From Nyssa sinensis (Eukaryota; Streptophyta; Magnoliopsida; Cornales; Nyssaceae), in the NCBI GenBank assembly GCA_008638375.1, contig CM018046.1:40167706-40231705 (forward strand): a stretch of DNA of 64,000 bases, in the 5' to 3' direction. A program made the translations under genes and the position numbers. Every line of letters begins with the position of its first letter. Positions within the stretch are counted from its first letter, which is position 1. Of this stretch, positions 44,356-56,449 are shown in pieces. The notes beneath the pieces were generated by a model. That model saw only the letters and a list, made by a program, of their open reading frames with translations. It was not told the DNA's origin and made no database searches.

Positions 44356-44650
44356 AGTGCTTGGTCTCTCCTCTGCCAGAAAAATGCCAACTAACCTACA
44401 CAAAGCAACAGCAGGGGTGGTTCTGGATCAGCTCTACTTGTTTATAGGTCTAGAATTAGTTCATCTCTGTTTCTCTGAAAGAAATTTGAATCTTTCCGAA
44501 GTTAGACTGGAACTTGGATTGGATTCCCTCCATGTATAAAATGTAACTATGTTTCTTGAAATAGTCACCCATCTTTAGCTTGTTCAGCTCAAAATGAATG
44601 CAATGGCAAATGCTTGTAATTGAACCAAAATGCTGTTAAGTTCTTTATAA
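44356..44650 (+). other. Probable 3' UTR of the CENP-O-like gene
   Basis: Follows the TAG at 44353-44355 in the last exon. It is less AT-rich than the flanking intergenic DNA. Candidate cleavage region near 44535-44640 ('tataaaatgtaac', 'aaccaaaatgc'). No canonical AATAAA was seen, so the end is approximate. Confidence 0.4.
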
Positions 44651-44999
44651 CAATCCATAATCAAAATGGTTTGCTCTGTGTTGTTTACTACTTTTCTTCT
44701 ATTTTGCTTTCCCCAGTTATAATTAAAATGTCATTTTGTCGCTCTGTGATATATAGAGAAAATGAGACAAATTGAGACGTTTATTCAGAATGATGGAAGG
44801 GAATTGGGTACGAAGGGACGTTGGTTAAGGGTATGTAGTCTAATTGTCATTGCATGTATAAATCATTACTTGGTAATGAAACATTTATGTTTTCACGTAA
44901 TATTTTAGAAGTTGAGCTCATGACGCAGCTTCATAAACTAGGAAGATTGATTTTCTTCAAGCATTGAAAGGAGGAAAAAACACAGCACAATCTTGAGCT

Positions 45000-46420
45000 G
45001 AATTGGATGTGATTTGAAATATATATATATATATATATATATAAATTATAATTATAATAAAAATGAAGCTTTCGGTCGTTATGCTTGCTTTGTCATCCTA
45101 TTTTGTTGTGCTAGTTTTGATGATGGAACACATAATATGATAGGGCGGCTTCTATATAATTAGAGACATAAAGTGATAAAGTTGTCATCTTTTCCTTGTG
45201 CTAGTTTTAACGATAGGACCACAATATGATAGGATCGATTTTATATAATTAGAGATTTAAAGTGATAAAGTGACAATTCTAAATGAAATATTTTTTTAAT
45301 ATTAATATAATTTTTTATTTTATTTTCTATATATATTATATTTATTTTTTATAATATAAAATTTAATTGTTTTCTAATAAGAGAGAGTTATATATTGAAT
45401 AAAACTTTGGAGTTTTTACATAAATTGTTTTATCTAAATAGATAGAAATAAAATATTAGAGTACGATACGAATAAAATTCTATTAATAAATTTAATTTTT
45501 TTCATGAAATCTTTATGGGATTTTTTTTTTTTTATATAGAATTAGATTTTTATTAAGTTTAGATTTTTAATTTGATTATACTATAAATACATTAAGATTT
45601 AGGATTTTTTTTTTGGTAAAATTAGACTTTTATTAACTTTAAACTTTTAATTTAATTGTATTATAGATACATAAAATTTGGAATCTTCTCTCGAACAATT
45701 ACTTTGTTGGCTTCGTGGTGGAACTGACCCAACAACTTGAGATAGTGTTGTGAATCTTGTTTTGTAATGGAGTGAATTCTGTCATGTTCTGACACGCTAT
45801 GAATGATAAATTATATATATATATATATGTATATATAAAAGATTTTAGAATGAGATCATATGCAAGAAATGTTGGAAAAAAGAAGAAGAGGGAGACTCCT
45901 TTTGAGTTGGCAACATTTGGTCCAAACTGGTGGCTAATAGTGGATTTTAATTGCTTATCATGCTAACAATAAAAATACTCAAATTTAATCCTTTGCTAAA
46001 CTACTAGAAAGATGATCATGTGAAATATTACAATAACATTGTGGGTTCTTATTGGATCCATCACAAGAGGTATAGCATCATCCAAAATACTCAAGCTGTT
46101 TTCATGACATCACAAGTAATAATTAATTGACACTCTAATTAATTATTCTGCTAAATGCCAAACAAGAACAACACATGAATTCACCAAAAGTTGTAAAAAA
46201 TAGATAGTGTGATTTTTATATTGATCATTCTTTTCCTTTTTTTTTCTCTCTTTCCATTCATCAATGAATTACAAGTTCATATGGAAATATTTGGGAGCAA
46301 CACAAGCTTGGAGTGATGGATAAAGTCAATATAATATTGTTATTAATTGGGTCTGGGCATGTGATATCATATATATATATATATATATATATAGTGGTAA
46401 CTTACTCATCTATCTGTCTA
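45000..46420. repeat. AT-rich intergenic DNA with a 90-bp tandem repeat and (AT)n runs
   Basis: No gene seen. (AT)n runs at about 45020-45042, 45814-45838 and 46369-46393. A two-unit tandem repeat with 90-bp period occupies 45106-45275, each unit beginning 'ttgtgctagtttt' and containing 'tatataattagaga' and 'aaagtgataaagt'. A further diverged pair, 'ttaaacttttaatt' / 'tttagatttttaattt', lies near 45550-45650. Confidence 0.6.
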
Positions 46421-46984
46421 CATGTTGGAGTACTCATTTTTCCATTTTCATGAGACGAGTGACCTATATGTTACCAAACTAACAATACATGGAAGCTTCT
46501 TTTTGGCATCATTATCATAAAAGAAGGCATGCGTATTCTCAGAGAGAGAGAGAGATGAACATTATTTAAATTCTGCCAAAAAACAAAAAAAAAGTCTTTT
46601 ATAATGCCCTGCTTTTTTGCTTTTTTTTTCTTCGGCTTTTTCTCAGACTTAGCAGTCGTTTGGCGCCGCGTGTTTACCACAAAATCACGGGCCAGCCCAC
46701 TATTTTCCCCAATGGTGTTCTGAGAAGCACTTGAAAAATTGCGGATCCGGCCCATTTTTTTAACCCTTGGCTGCCCCACCAAATATTGTCTTAGTAGTAT
46801 AATAATTCAATTATTTTACTTATTTATTTTTGGGTAAAGCAAAAAAGTTGTACTGAAGTTCTCATAATTTATGCCACAGGAAGGAAAAAAAAATGAAAAG
46901 GTGCTTGAGATTTAAATATGACACTGCAAATAACAATTAGGGAAGGTGAATCCTAAATAGTAGTTCAAGTTCAAACTTGGGGAG

Positions 46985-48130
46985 GGGGCAACCTAGTTTT
47001 TGCAGACAAAGAACAAACCTATAAAAACTACCTATATATAGTTCATGTCTCTTTTATATATAATTGTATGCATTTTCAAACACTGAGTATATATATATGT
47101 AAAAAATGAAGTAACAAATTAATTTGATCATTTTGTGTTGGGATAATGTCAAGGGCACTTAAACCATCAATCTGAAGTATTGGCTTGACCTAAACCTAAG
47201 TTTCCTGGCTTATTTCAATAGACTAGCTAAGAGTAGGAAAAATGGTTTACAAACTGTATTTGAGTGCATTTTAAGACACTTTAGATGTTAATTAGGGGGC
47301 AAGTTGATCTATCCGAGATGGAAATATCTATTTTTCATACACATGATTTTGGTTTGAGTCGCTGCACACATACATATAATATTTATGATTTTTTCCCCTC
47401 CCACATCTGTATAAATCAAAAAAAAAAAGATGTTAATCAGGGAGCTAGGGTTCGTCCCAAGTTGTGCATGATCAAACTTAGGGAGGTTGCAACCTAGAAA
47501 GAACTTATCAAAAATGAGCTGTAATGCATACCCTCTTTTCACTATCACAACTATTGGCAACTAACCATCAAGCTGAACTGACTTGACTGGAACCTAAGTC
47601 TTTTGGCAACCTAATGCTTGCAGACAAATAACAAACCTATAAAAACTAAACCTATAGTTCATGTCTCTTTTGTATGCATTATCAAACATTGAATATATGT
47701 GTAAAAATGAAGTAACAAATTAATTTGATCATTTTTAGTGGGATAATGTAAAGGGCACTTAAACCATGACTTAACTAAACCTAAGTTTCTTGGCTTGTTT
47801 CAATAGACTTAGTGTGATCTTTGTCCTCTTAACACCAATGTAGAGTAGAAAAAATGGTTTACAACTGTATTTGAGTGCATTTAAAAAAAAAAAGATATTA
47901 ATTAGGGAAGTTTCATCCCAACTTGTGCTAGCTCAAACTTAGGGAGGCTGCAACCTAGGAAAAACTTATAAAAAATGAGCTGTAATGCATACCATCTTTT
48001 CACTATTACAACTATTGTATGAATTACTAAACATTGAATGAATGTGTAAAACAATAAAGCAACACATTCTTTCTTTTTTCTTTTTGGTGCACAAGTGAAG
48101 TGGCATCTAAACATTAAGTTGAACTGACTT
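46985..48130. repeat. Large tandem duplication, units of about 0.5-0.6 kb
   Basis: Unit 1 (about 46985-47580) and unit 2 (about 47600-48130) share strings in the same order: 'gcagacaaa', 'ataaaaact', 'gttcatgtctctttt', 'aatgaagtaacaaattaatt', 'gggcacttaaacca', 'ggtttacaa', 'gtatttgagtgcattt', 'aacttagggaggttgcaacc' / 'aacttagggaggctgcaacc', 'atgagctgtaatgcatacc'. Unit 1 holds about 140 extra bp at 47276-47417. Identity looks high in parts, so the duplication may be fairly recent. No coding role seen. Confidence 0.75.
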
Positions 48131-48499
48131 GACTTGAACCCAAGTATATTTTGGCTTCTTTCATGAAACTTTAATAAAGAATTAATGTGCATGAATGATT
48201 TGGATCCATAGTTTAAAATCAATAGACAGACAAATTAAGGGTGTCATTTTCTCTCCCCCTGGTTCATGTTTTTGTTTGGTCTTTAGGCATGCGCCTTTTA
48301 AATTGGGTTGAGGTCAGTCTTGTTCTGATGTTTTCTTCTTTTAGTCTCTGTATTGATGTTTCATTGAGTTGTATTTCTTATACTCTCTCCATTCATCAAT
48401 ATATTTTCCTCTTCTTTGCCGATTAAAAAAAAAAAAAAAGTCATAGCTGTTGCCCAAAATACAAAACATTTGAATAATATGCAAAAAAACACATTATTT

Positions 48500-48513
48500 G
48501 GGTTAGTTGGAGA

Positions 48514-48557
<44 letters not shown>

Positions 48558-49326
48558 CACGAATACATATGAGAGTTCATTGAATTCTTGTGTCATCTTT
48601 ACAAGCCATTAGTTTCTGCACCACAAGGCACAGATTTGCTAGTGGTATCCCACTCATATATAATTAAACTCAAGTTTTTCTCTTTTTCCTGGAAATGAAC
48701 TTTAGGAGACTTTTCCACCAGCAAGTGGCAAGAGTACTGTGAATTTAGATTGCTCAATTTAAAAGTTTAGTCTTGTATCTAGATTTGGCCAATATTCTTG
48801 ACCATCCAATCAATTTTTCCAAATGAAATGTGAGGAAACATTATTTTATATATTGTAATTTGTAATTGTGATGTATACTTTATGAAGGGTCAGTTTCAAA
48901 CATTAAGTCCTGTTCCAAGTAGTGTCTTGGTCTGTCTGATCGAATGCCATAATACTTGCTCTATATTGTCCCATCCCTGACCTAAATTCTTACTATCATT
49001 GGATGTATATGAGGGTTGTGGTAGCTCATATGAATATTTGATCATTATAATGAGGTATTATATTCCTGAAATGAATGCTGAATTAACTTTGTTAGTTGAT
49101 CATGCCTGCATTTAATTAATTTAGGTAACTGCCAAATTATGAACCAACTTAACAAAATTTCATCCCAATTATTTGGGTGATATGACACCAAGCACAATAT
49201 ACGTAGAGTTAAATTATGAGGCAAGCAATACTAAAGTAAATGCATAAAATCTTTGACTAAAGCACAAAACATGCACACACAAATTTATGAGGTTTCTGAT
49301 AATTAAATCAAATTTGAAACATACTT

Positions 49327-49405
<79 letters not shown>

Positions 49406-50605
49406 CCTGTGAGGTTTCTGATAAATCAAATTTGAAACATAATTTAGTGGGGTGACCTAACAGAAATGATAATCCTTTTAAGGAGATGTTCCAACCTTCC
49501 ATTACAGTGGATGGACAAGTCTATGTCTACCATTAGAACATAAGTCATTTTTTAATGAAACATACAAAACATGCATGGTCACAAAGCTTCCCTTTATATG
49601 TGTGTGTGTGTGGTTAATATCTGTATCCAGAAAAAGATTTTCTGATGATCCAACATAAGCATGCGCAATTTTAGTGCACTAAATCCACTATCAGGTTCAG
49701 TCATTGTAGCGATGAAAAATAACATGGTCATATACACAGCTTCTCATTGACTGAGCCTACTCTGAAAAATCTCTGCATAATATTGATGAAGGCATTTCCT
49801 GGATAAACTTGTGGTCCTAATAAATTACCCAAAAAAAAAAAGTTGATGAAATTTATTGGGTTGTAGCTTCTGTTTTATAGTGGTTCACACGCCATTATTA
49901 ATCCACAAATGTCATAATCTCTTAATGATCAACTCCTTTATAATCTCATCATAATTACCAATATGACATAATCCACCATAAAAGGGAAAAAAAGTCAAAA
50001 GTTTTTTGGGTTATATTTCAAGCTCTCTGATATAAATAGATCAATGAATTGATAAGTGAAGTTGAATATGAAGATCCTCACAGGAAGGAAATCCAGCTTT
50101 GCTTATGGTTAAATCATGAGAATGGTCTAACTGTGGTAACTTGACGTTTGAATATTTTTTTGTTGGTTATAACATTGCTCCCTTAGTTGGGGCACCACAA
50201 TGGAGAAACCAATGAATTCATAGCTGTGTGCCTGTAAACTTGGAGTAGAACCAGTCGCTGTCTACCTCAATCAATTTGATACAGTAAGTTTAGTTACATC
50301 AAATGGATATTCAAACTGGTGTACATATATATATATATATATATATAGGCAGGGCCTTGACTCAACAGTAATGTTGCTTCATCATATTCGAGTTGTTAAA
50401 AAAGTTTCTTTGTTTGCAGACGCAAGACTTTATATATCTAAATTTTTTCTAAATTTCGTAATAATAAGAGTATTGTGCATTGTGTTAGTCCTTATATATA
50501 TTTATTTATCTTTAGTCATTTGAGTTTTAAAATATACAATTTTAATCATTAAAAAATAATATTTTGAAAGTTAGAGGGAATATATCAGAGAAGTGTGAAT
50601 AACAT

Positions 50606-50653
<48 letters not shown>

Positions 50654-52420
50654 TGCACATCCAACATAACAAGAGGCTGATGTTTGCATGCAAATTAGTG
50701 GGATCTGACTGTTAATTTTATGGACTTTTTGGTGTTAATAAATAGTGAGAAGCTGGCAGATGCTTAGCCATTTGTTTGATGTAAAAAAAAATAAAGATAT
50801 CTTTTCAAGCACGTAAGACAATTTATGTATAGTGCATGCATATATGCGTAAGAAAATCCAAATGATGGCTATTGGGGTCACTATTGATAAGTCAGTGCAC
50901 GTACGCGACGGGACTCTTGAATATGAGCAATTGCTTTTCACAATCACAGTTAGAAAAAAAAAATCTAGTGGTATATATAGTTGGTATCAAGCTCAGATTT
51001 AAGTATATATATATATGTGGGTTTTATATTTATAAATACTCAAATTTCAACAACAGTCTAAGAATTTTGTAGAGAACTCTTTTCGGGTGATAAGAAAGAC
51101 AGAAGGATGTTTGATTCCGAGTCTCACCTAATAGTTTGCTGTTTGCTATCAATTCCTACACGGGGTTGGCTTTGTGTGTTGTTTTCAAAACCAAAAATGG
51201 TTTAAAAGACTGTTGCAGCTGTTGACAGTCTTGGGTGGTGATCTAGACCTCCACACAGTGGTGTGGTGGAGGTCCATTCCTTGCTTGAATGGCCATCGTG
51301 AAGTTTGTCCTTTTTCTCTTTTTGCCCTTTATTTCTATCTGGGGGAGAGGGAGATAATGGCCCATGCCTAATGGTTGTAATCCTTTGTAACATGCTTGCC
51401 CTTTTCTTTAGGAGAGAAAATATATACTTGGCTCCAATGTTAACACATGTATGTATATGTGTTTATCCTCGTAAAGTTTCCATGATTGTCCTTCTATTTT
51501 TACTTTTGTTGGAAACAATGGTTTTGTAGCAAGATTTTTAGTTAATTTTGAGCCAAAATAAAAGTAGAACCAACACATTATTTAAAATGGGTCCATAGAA
51601 ATATATGTTCACTTCTATAAGTAAATTAATAACATATATTTGTTTGCTCAAAACGTACCATGAAAAGTGATTGAGAAATTGATTCCAAATATCACATATT
51701 GAACATGGTAACTAAGTTTTTGTCCTGCGTTAGTTGGTTATAGAATCTTATATGAGTATGTATACAATTAGCTTGAATGTGGGTTGGGCTTGGGTCGATG
51801 TATATACTTTTTGTTCTTTTAATTATGTTATCAAAACATTATGGTATGAAAAATTCTAAAAATGTTACTATTTTGAACTTGATCGTTAGCGTTGTCTTCA
51901 ACCGAACTGGTGCATCAATTTGAACTAGTGCATCAACTCGAACTAGTGCATCGGTCTGTTAGTCATGAACAAAAGTGATCTTTAATTTCGTGCCGGTATT
52001 AAATAATCATGAAATGTTGTATAAATATTAGTCAGCTTTCATTGCATTATTTCATTCAATTTTTCACTGCATTCAGTCTGTATTTATAAATTTATAGAAA
52101 ATGAAACTACTACTTTGGTTTGATGGGCACACGGAGCGTAATGCTTCTTTTATGTGAGTATGATTATTGTATCATGGGAGGTAGGCATCCATCAAATTGA
52201 AAGTACCATTATGAGGGTGAAATCTGTTTTAAGGATATAATGTCAAACGCTAGTCTTAATCAATTTCAGTTCTGTTTTTGATTCACAGCAATCTATTATA
52301 AGTTCAAGTATTTTCAATTTCTATAAATTTTGTTTTGGTTTTAAAAAATAGTTTTTGTTTTCTCCAATTATTTTGGTTTAACTCTGGTTTGTGTTATTTT
52401 GTCAAGTAAAACTGGTCTTT
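48500..52420. repeat. Intergenic DNA with microsatellites
   Basis: No gene seen. (AT)n at 48518-48546 runs into (AC)n. A long (GA)n tract occupies 49327-49403. (CA)n followed by (TA)n is at 50611-50652. Three tandem 18-bp units ('gaactagtgcatcaactc' type) are at 51904-51957. Open frames here come from these simple repeats. Confidence 0.7.
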
Positions 52421-52429
52421 ACATCCAAC

Positions 52430-52850
52430 AATTTTTTTTTTATTGATCAACAAAGAAGAAGATTTTATTGATGTAAAAGTGAAGACTACAAAGATCACCA
52501 AAATACATCAATAGGGGAGATTTAAGCATAGCAACATGATAATACATATATCCCCAAAATTTCCACCCCCATGAAAGCCAAGATCACAATAGAAAAAATG
52601 AGGGACCAACTAGAATCCCCTAACAACAACAAAAACATAGCACCAATTCAACCGAAGATAAGATCAAGCATCCATTTTCACCCAAACATGTTTTCGGGCT
52701 TTTCCTTCTCTGTGTACTACCGTGATGTATATTAAGCTCTAGATTTTTGCTTATTTCTTACTAAGAGTTGTAGTTGTTTTTCAATAATTTCTCTCTTTCC
52801 TCCAACGTCTTATTATAAGTTAGCAAAACCCAAATGCATGTGATTATATG
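52430..52850 (-). mobile_element. Possible minus-strand retroelement 3' end
   Basis: On the minus strand the segment ends 'aataaaatcttc', then 'gttgatcaataaaaaaaaaa', giving a polyadenylation-like signal followed by poly-A. It could be a LINE 3' UTR or a processed retrocopy. No protein similarity was recognised and no target duplication was found. Confidence 0.4.
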
Positions 52851-52949
52851 GGTTGGCCTCAGCGTGAATTGACATGGTTCTTTTGTTTTATGTTGTTCTC
52901 GACATGCATGGAGAGACATTAGCTTACGGTTCCTGTCATTTGCATTGCC

Positions 52950-53135
52950 TATTTTAAACTTCTAGCAGCACCTAAGGGACCATTAGTGACGCTTGGTTAA
53001 ATTGTTGCAAAAGACTCTCTACCAACACACTTTTAGCGACATCTAGAGAGGCCTCAGGTACAAAAGACAATTGGCAACAAGTCAAAGGCATTAGTGATGC
53101 CTTCTAGCGTCACAAAAGGTGAATTTTTTGTAGTG
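52950..53135 (+). mobile_element. CACTA (En/Spm) element, right-hand end
   Basis: Ends 'gaattttttgtagtg', the complement of the CACTA terminal motif 'cactacaaaaaa'. Before it lies a series of sub-terminal repeats of the kind 'ttagcgacatct' / 'ctagcgtcac' / 'ttagtgacgct', typical of these elements. The matching left end was not seen nearby, so this is a fragment. Confidence 0.6.
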
Positions 53136-53222
53136 TTCCGTTTCATAGAATTTATAGTAATTAATGGACACGCAACTTTTTACCCATGTCAAATTATAAG
53201 ATTCAAAAAAAGGAATTGTATT

Positions 53223-53244
53223 ATTATTTTTTTTTTGATGAGAA
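53223..53244 (-). mobile_element. 22-bp tail micro-insertion with 18-bp TSD
   Basis: 'aaaaaaaggaattgtatt' occurs at 53205-53222 and 53245-53262. The minus-strand reading of the insert is 'ttctcatcaaaaaaaaaata', a tail-like motif plus poly-A. Confidence 0.5.
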
Positions 53245-53372
53245 AAAAAAAGGAATTGTATTTTGCTATATAAAAAATTGTTTATTTAAAGATTTTTTGT
53301 ACTCAACTTTTTCATAATATAACTAATTATTATAAATAAATAAAAACAACCTTCTCATGGCCAAGAATAATA

Positions 53373-53625
53373 CTCCCTCCGTCCCAAAATGAAAGTTTAA
53401 TTTAAAAATTCTAACTTTTTAAGAAGTATTATATTTTATTATTTTAAAACTATTTAAATTTTTCATATTACCCTCATTTAATTGTAAATCATGTTAACAT
53501 TAGGTGTAATAAATGATAGTTTTAAAAGTTCATATGTTAAAAGTATGTTGACTTTTTAAATAGGATTCTTAAAATGAGACAGTTACAAAATGAAATAAAA
53601 AACTCTTAAAATGATACGGAGGGAG
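53373..53625. mobile_element. Stowaway MITE, 253 bp
   Basis: Begins 'ctccctccgtcccaaaatg' and ends 'gatacggagggag', the diagnostic Stowaway (Tc1/mariner) inverted ends. The TA target duplication is at 53371-53372 and 53626-53627. The interior is AT-rich and non-coding. Confidence 0.92.
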
Positions 53626-54924
53626 TATATATCTACTTTTGTTATTATAATTAGCATATTAGAATGTGTGAGAAAGATGTCTTAGCAACTTGAGATATAA
53701 ATCTATAAAAAGAAGTGAATTATTTGCTTATAATTCAACACATAATTAAAGAGAGTTCCTTAGGATTCATGTTTCCACTAAGGGAAGAAAAATGTAATTC
53801 CCGTATCATCAAATGGGCTCAATTATGGAATCTTATCCTTCATAATAATTGAGCAGCAAAGTTAAAGAGCTGATCAGTTGAACATACTATGAAATAATTA
53901 ATCCATTTATTCCCTAAGATGTCTAACTTTAATTGTTGCTAGAATCAACTTCTCATTCCACTATGAGATTATACCTAATTGATACCTTTAAAATCTTAAA
54001 ATTCTCATGTTGAATTGAAATTCAATTTGTATGTATATATGTATCATGAATGCAAATTATATGTACCATTGAGCCACTGGATATAACCTTGCAATGTTGT
54101 GTCCAAGGACATGTTTCATGTTGGTAGCATAAAATAACAGAATTTTAGCATGTTGTTTGACTAACAAGCAAAAGTGGCTGAATATGATTCTTGAAGTTAT
54201 ACCCAAATAAGTGAAATATGCTAATATCATTATTAGTGATGGTATGTGCATAATGTCTTAGTTATTAGTGAAAAGAAAACCAGTTTGCTCGATGGAAATA
54301 AGACATATGGTAATTAAAGGATTAGGGACCATTACTTGGTATAACATCAATTTTTAGGTTAAAAATTATTTACAAATGGGTAATATTATTATAAATTCGA
54401 ACTTATATGAGATAATATATTCTAACCGATGAACAGTCTAAAAATCACTTTATCTTTAATTTCTAGACTATTCAACAGTTAAAACACCATTTTCATATAA
54501 GCTCTAATAGGAATTTTTGACCTGACCCATGTATTTTTTTTTTCTTTTTTCTGCAGCCCATGCAATTATTTTGTTAATTCCTAAACTGATATATTTTTCA
54601 AAGTGTCTTTTCAAAAGAAGCATATTTGGATTAATTTTTTTTCAACATAAACACATTTTGAAGAGATGTCTCTAAATTAGTCTTTTCAAAAAATGTCATT
54701 TTTGTGAATAAGTTTTAAATTGATTAAGGTTTTACATTTAGGATCGAAGTTCGTCTTTTCAAAAGACACTTTTAAACAAAATTTTAATTTAAAAGTGTAT
54801 CTTCAAAAAATATTTCTAAAAATTGCATGGATTTAAAAAATAAATATAAATATACACGAATCACATAAATCAATAAAAAAGATGCATGAGTGAAGTAAAA
54901 AATTTGCTTTAATGGTATTACTTT

Positions 54925-55432
54925 GGGTAAATTACACTGAATTCCCATGGAGTTTCTGACAATTACACTGACCTCACCTGAAATTTTTGAAATTACACCG
55001 ACATCCATTATTTTACTTGGTAATATACAGCCCTTCAGTCATTTTTTTTTATAAAAAAGTGGCAAAACTGCCATTTTCTTTTTCTTTTTCAATTTTGACC
55101 AATTTTTTTAAACCTTTTTTAAAGTTTTTTTTTTATTTTATATAACAATAAATTTAAGGTAAATAACTTATTTTTATTTGATATAAAAATAAATTTAAGA
55201 TTTTTATCAATATTTATTTAGAAAATGAAAAAAAAAATTGGTCAAAAATTTAAAAAAATAAAAAAAAATGATAAAAGGGACAATTTTATTATTTTGAAGG
55301 AAAAAAAATTAACTGGAGAAGGGTATTGATATATTGTCAGGTAAAGTGAGAAAAATTAGCTTAATTTTAGAAACTTCAAAAAATGTCAGTATAATTATTA
55401 AAAATCACAGCAAAAATCAGTATAATTTATTC
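54925..55432. mobile_element. Mutator-like MITE, 508 bp, with 9-bp TSD
   Basis: Perfect flanking repeats 'tattacttt' at 54916-54924 and 55433-55441. The left end 'gggtaaattacactga' and the complement of the right end 'gaataaattatactga' form an inverted repeat. Further in, 'aattacactgac' repeats answer 'gtcagtataatt'. A 9-bp duplication fits Mutator-like elements. It lies about 0.6 kb upstream of the NPF transporter start. Confidence 0.75.
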
Positions 55433-55889
55433 TATTACTTTTTACAAATTGAATTGTGAAAGAGAATCACTATATGCACATTTAGATATAAAAAGTTAAA
55501 ATTTGCACTTAGTTTATACATTTTACTATCCTTGCATAGACATTGAATATGAGCATTGTATTAACATTCTTTTAATGTCCAAGTGAATAGGGACTAAAGT
55601 GTCAAGTTCAAGATGTCTATTTTGGACCAAAAGAGACTCAACTCTGAGGAAACAAATTAAGGGACTGTCTCATCTATCAAAATCAAAGACCACACAATGA
55701 GAGACAAATGTAGATTTTAATACCTCTCAGCAATTGACACAACAGAAATAACCTCCCTCCCCTATTCCTTTCAAACTCCAAACAATATGCATCTTCTTAT
55801 CTATCACTATTTTGGATGTCATTTAGCCATCTTGTGTCCTCCATCTTTCCTTGTTAAATCTCCACCGTCCATTCCACTCCCCCAACCTC

Positions 55890-55897
55890 TATAAATG
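55890..55897 (+). promoter_or_regulatory. TATA box of the NPF transporter gene
   Basis: 'tataaatg' lies 130 bp before the ATG at 56027 in a C-rich context. A CT-rich leader (about 55920-56020) follows, as in many plant promoters. The start of transcription would be near 55920-55930. Confidence 0.6.
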
Positions 55898-56026
55898 CAC
55901 CTCTTCCCTCCCTTCTTTTCTTCATCAGTAACCAACTATCAACTTCTGTCTCTTCTCTCTATCATCTTGTACTGATCTCTACAAATTTCCAGTTCTCTCT
56001 TTCTCTCTCTCTCATCATCCCCATCA

Positions 56027-56398
56027 ATGGCTTGCTTAGAGGTGTCCAAGGAGGTCAGTATCACTCTCCATCTTCTTCTTCTCACTCTTAAAAAGAATTA
56101 ATGGTCATGAAAGATGGAGAGTCTCATTCGTTTCACGGCTTGCCTTTATATTTTCCCAGAGACTGATAATTTGTGCATTGTTTTTAGGTTAAGTTCAAAG
56201 GAGAAGAAGAAACATGTACTCTTGATGGAACTGTTGATCTGCATGGCCGTCCCGCAAGCCGAGAAAGAACTGGAAAATGGGTCGCTGGAACTGTCATACT
56301 TTGTAAGTCCCCCTATCAAAATTTCCAAAAATATAAATAAAAGTCCTGATATCATAATATGCTTATCTTCATAAATTGTTTGAGAAGATATGATACCT

Positions 56399-56449
<51 letters not shown>

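Noticed and set aside
46471..46782. Minus-strand 103-aa open frame with a Lys-rich centre
   Set aside because: The Lys/Phe runs come from a poly-A/T-rich stretch. There is no recognisable domain, no splice context, and the frame starts and ends in simple sequence.
49214..49502. Minus-strand frames coding long Leu-Ser repeats
   Set aside because: They are the translation of the (GA)n microsatellite at 49327-49403.
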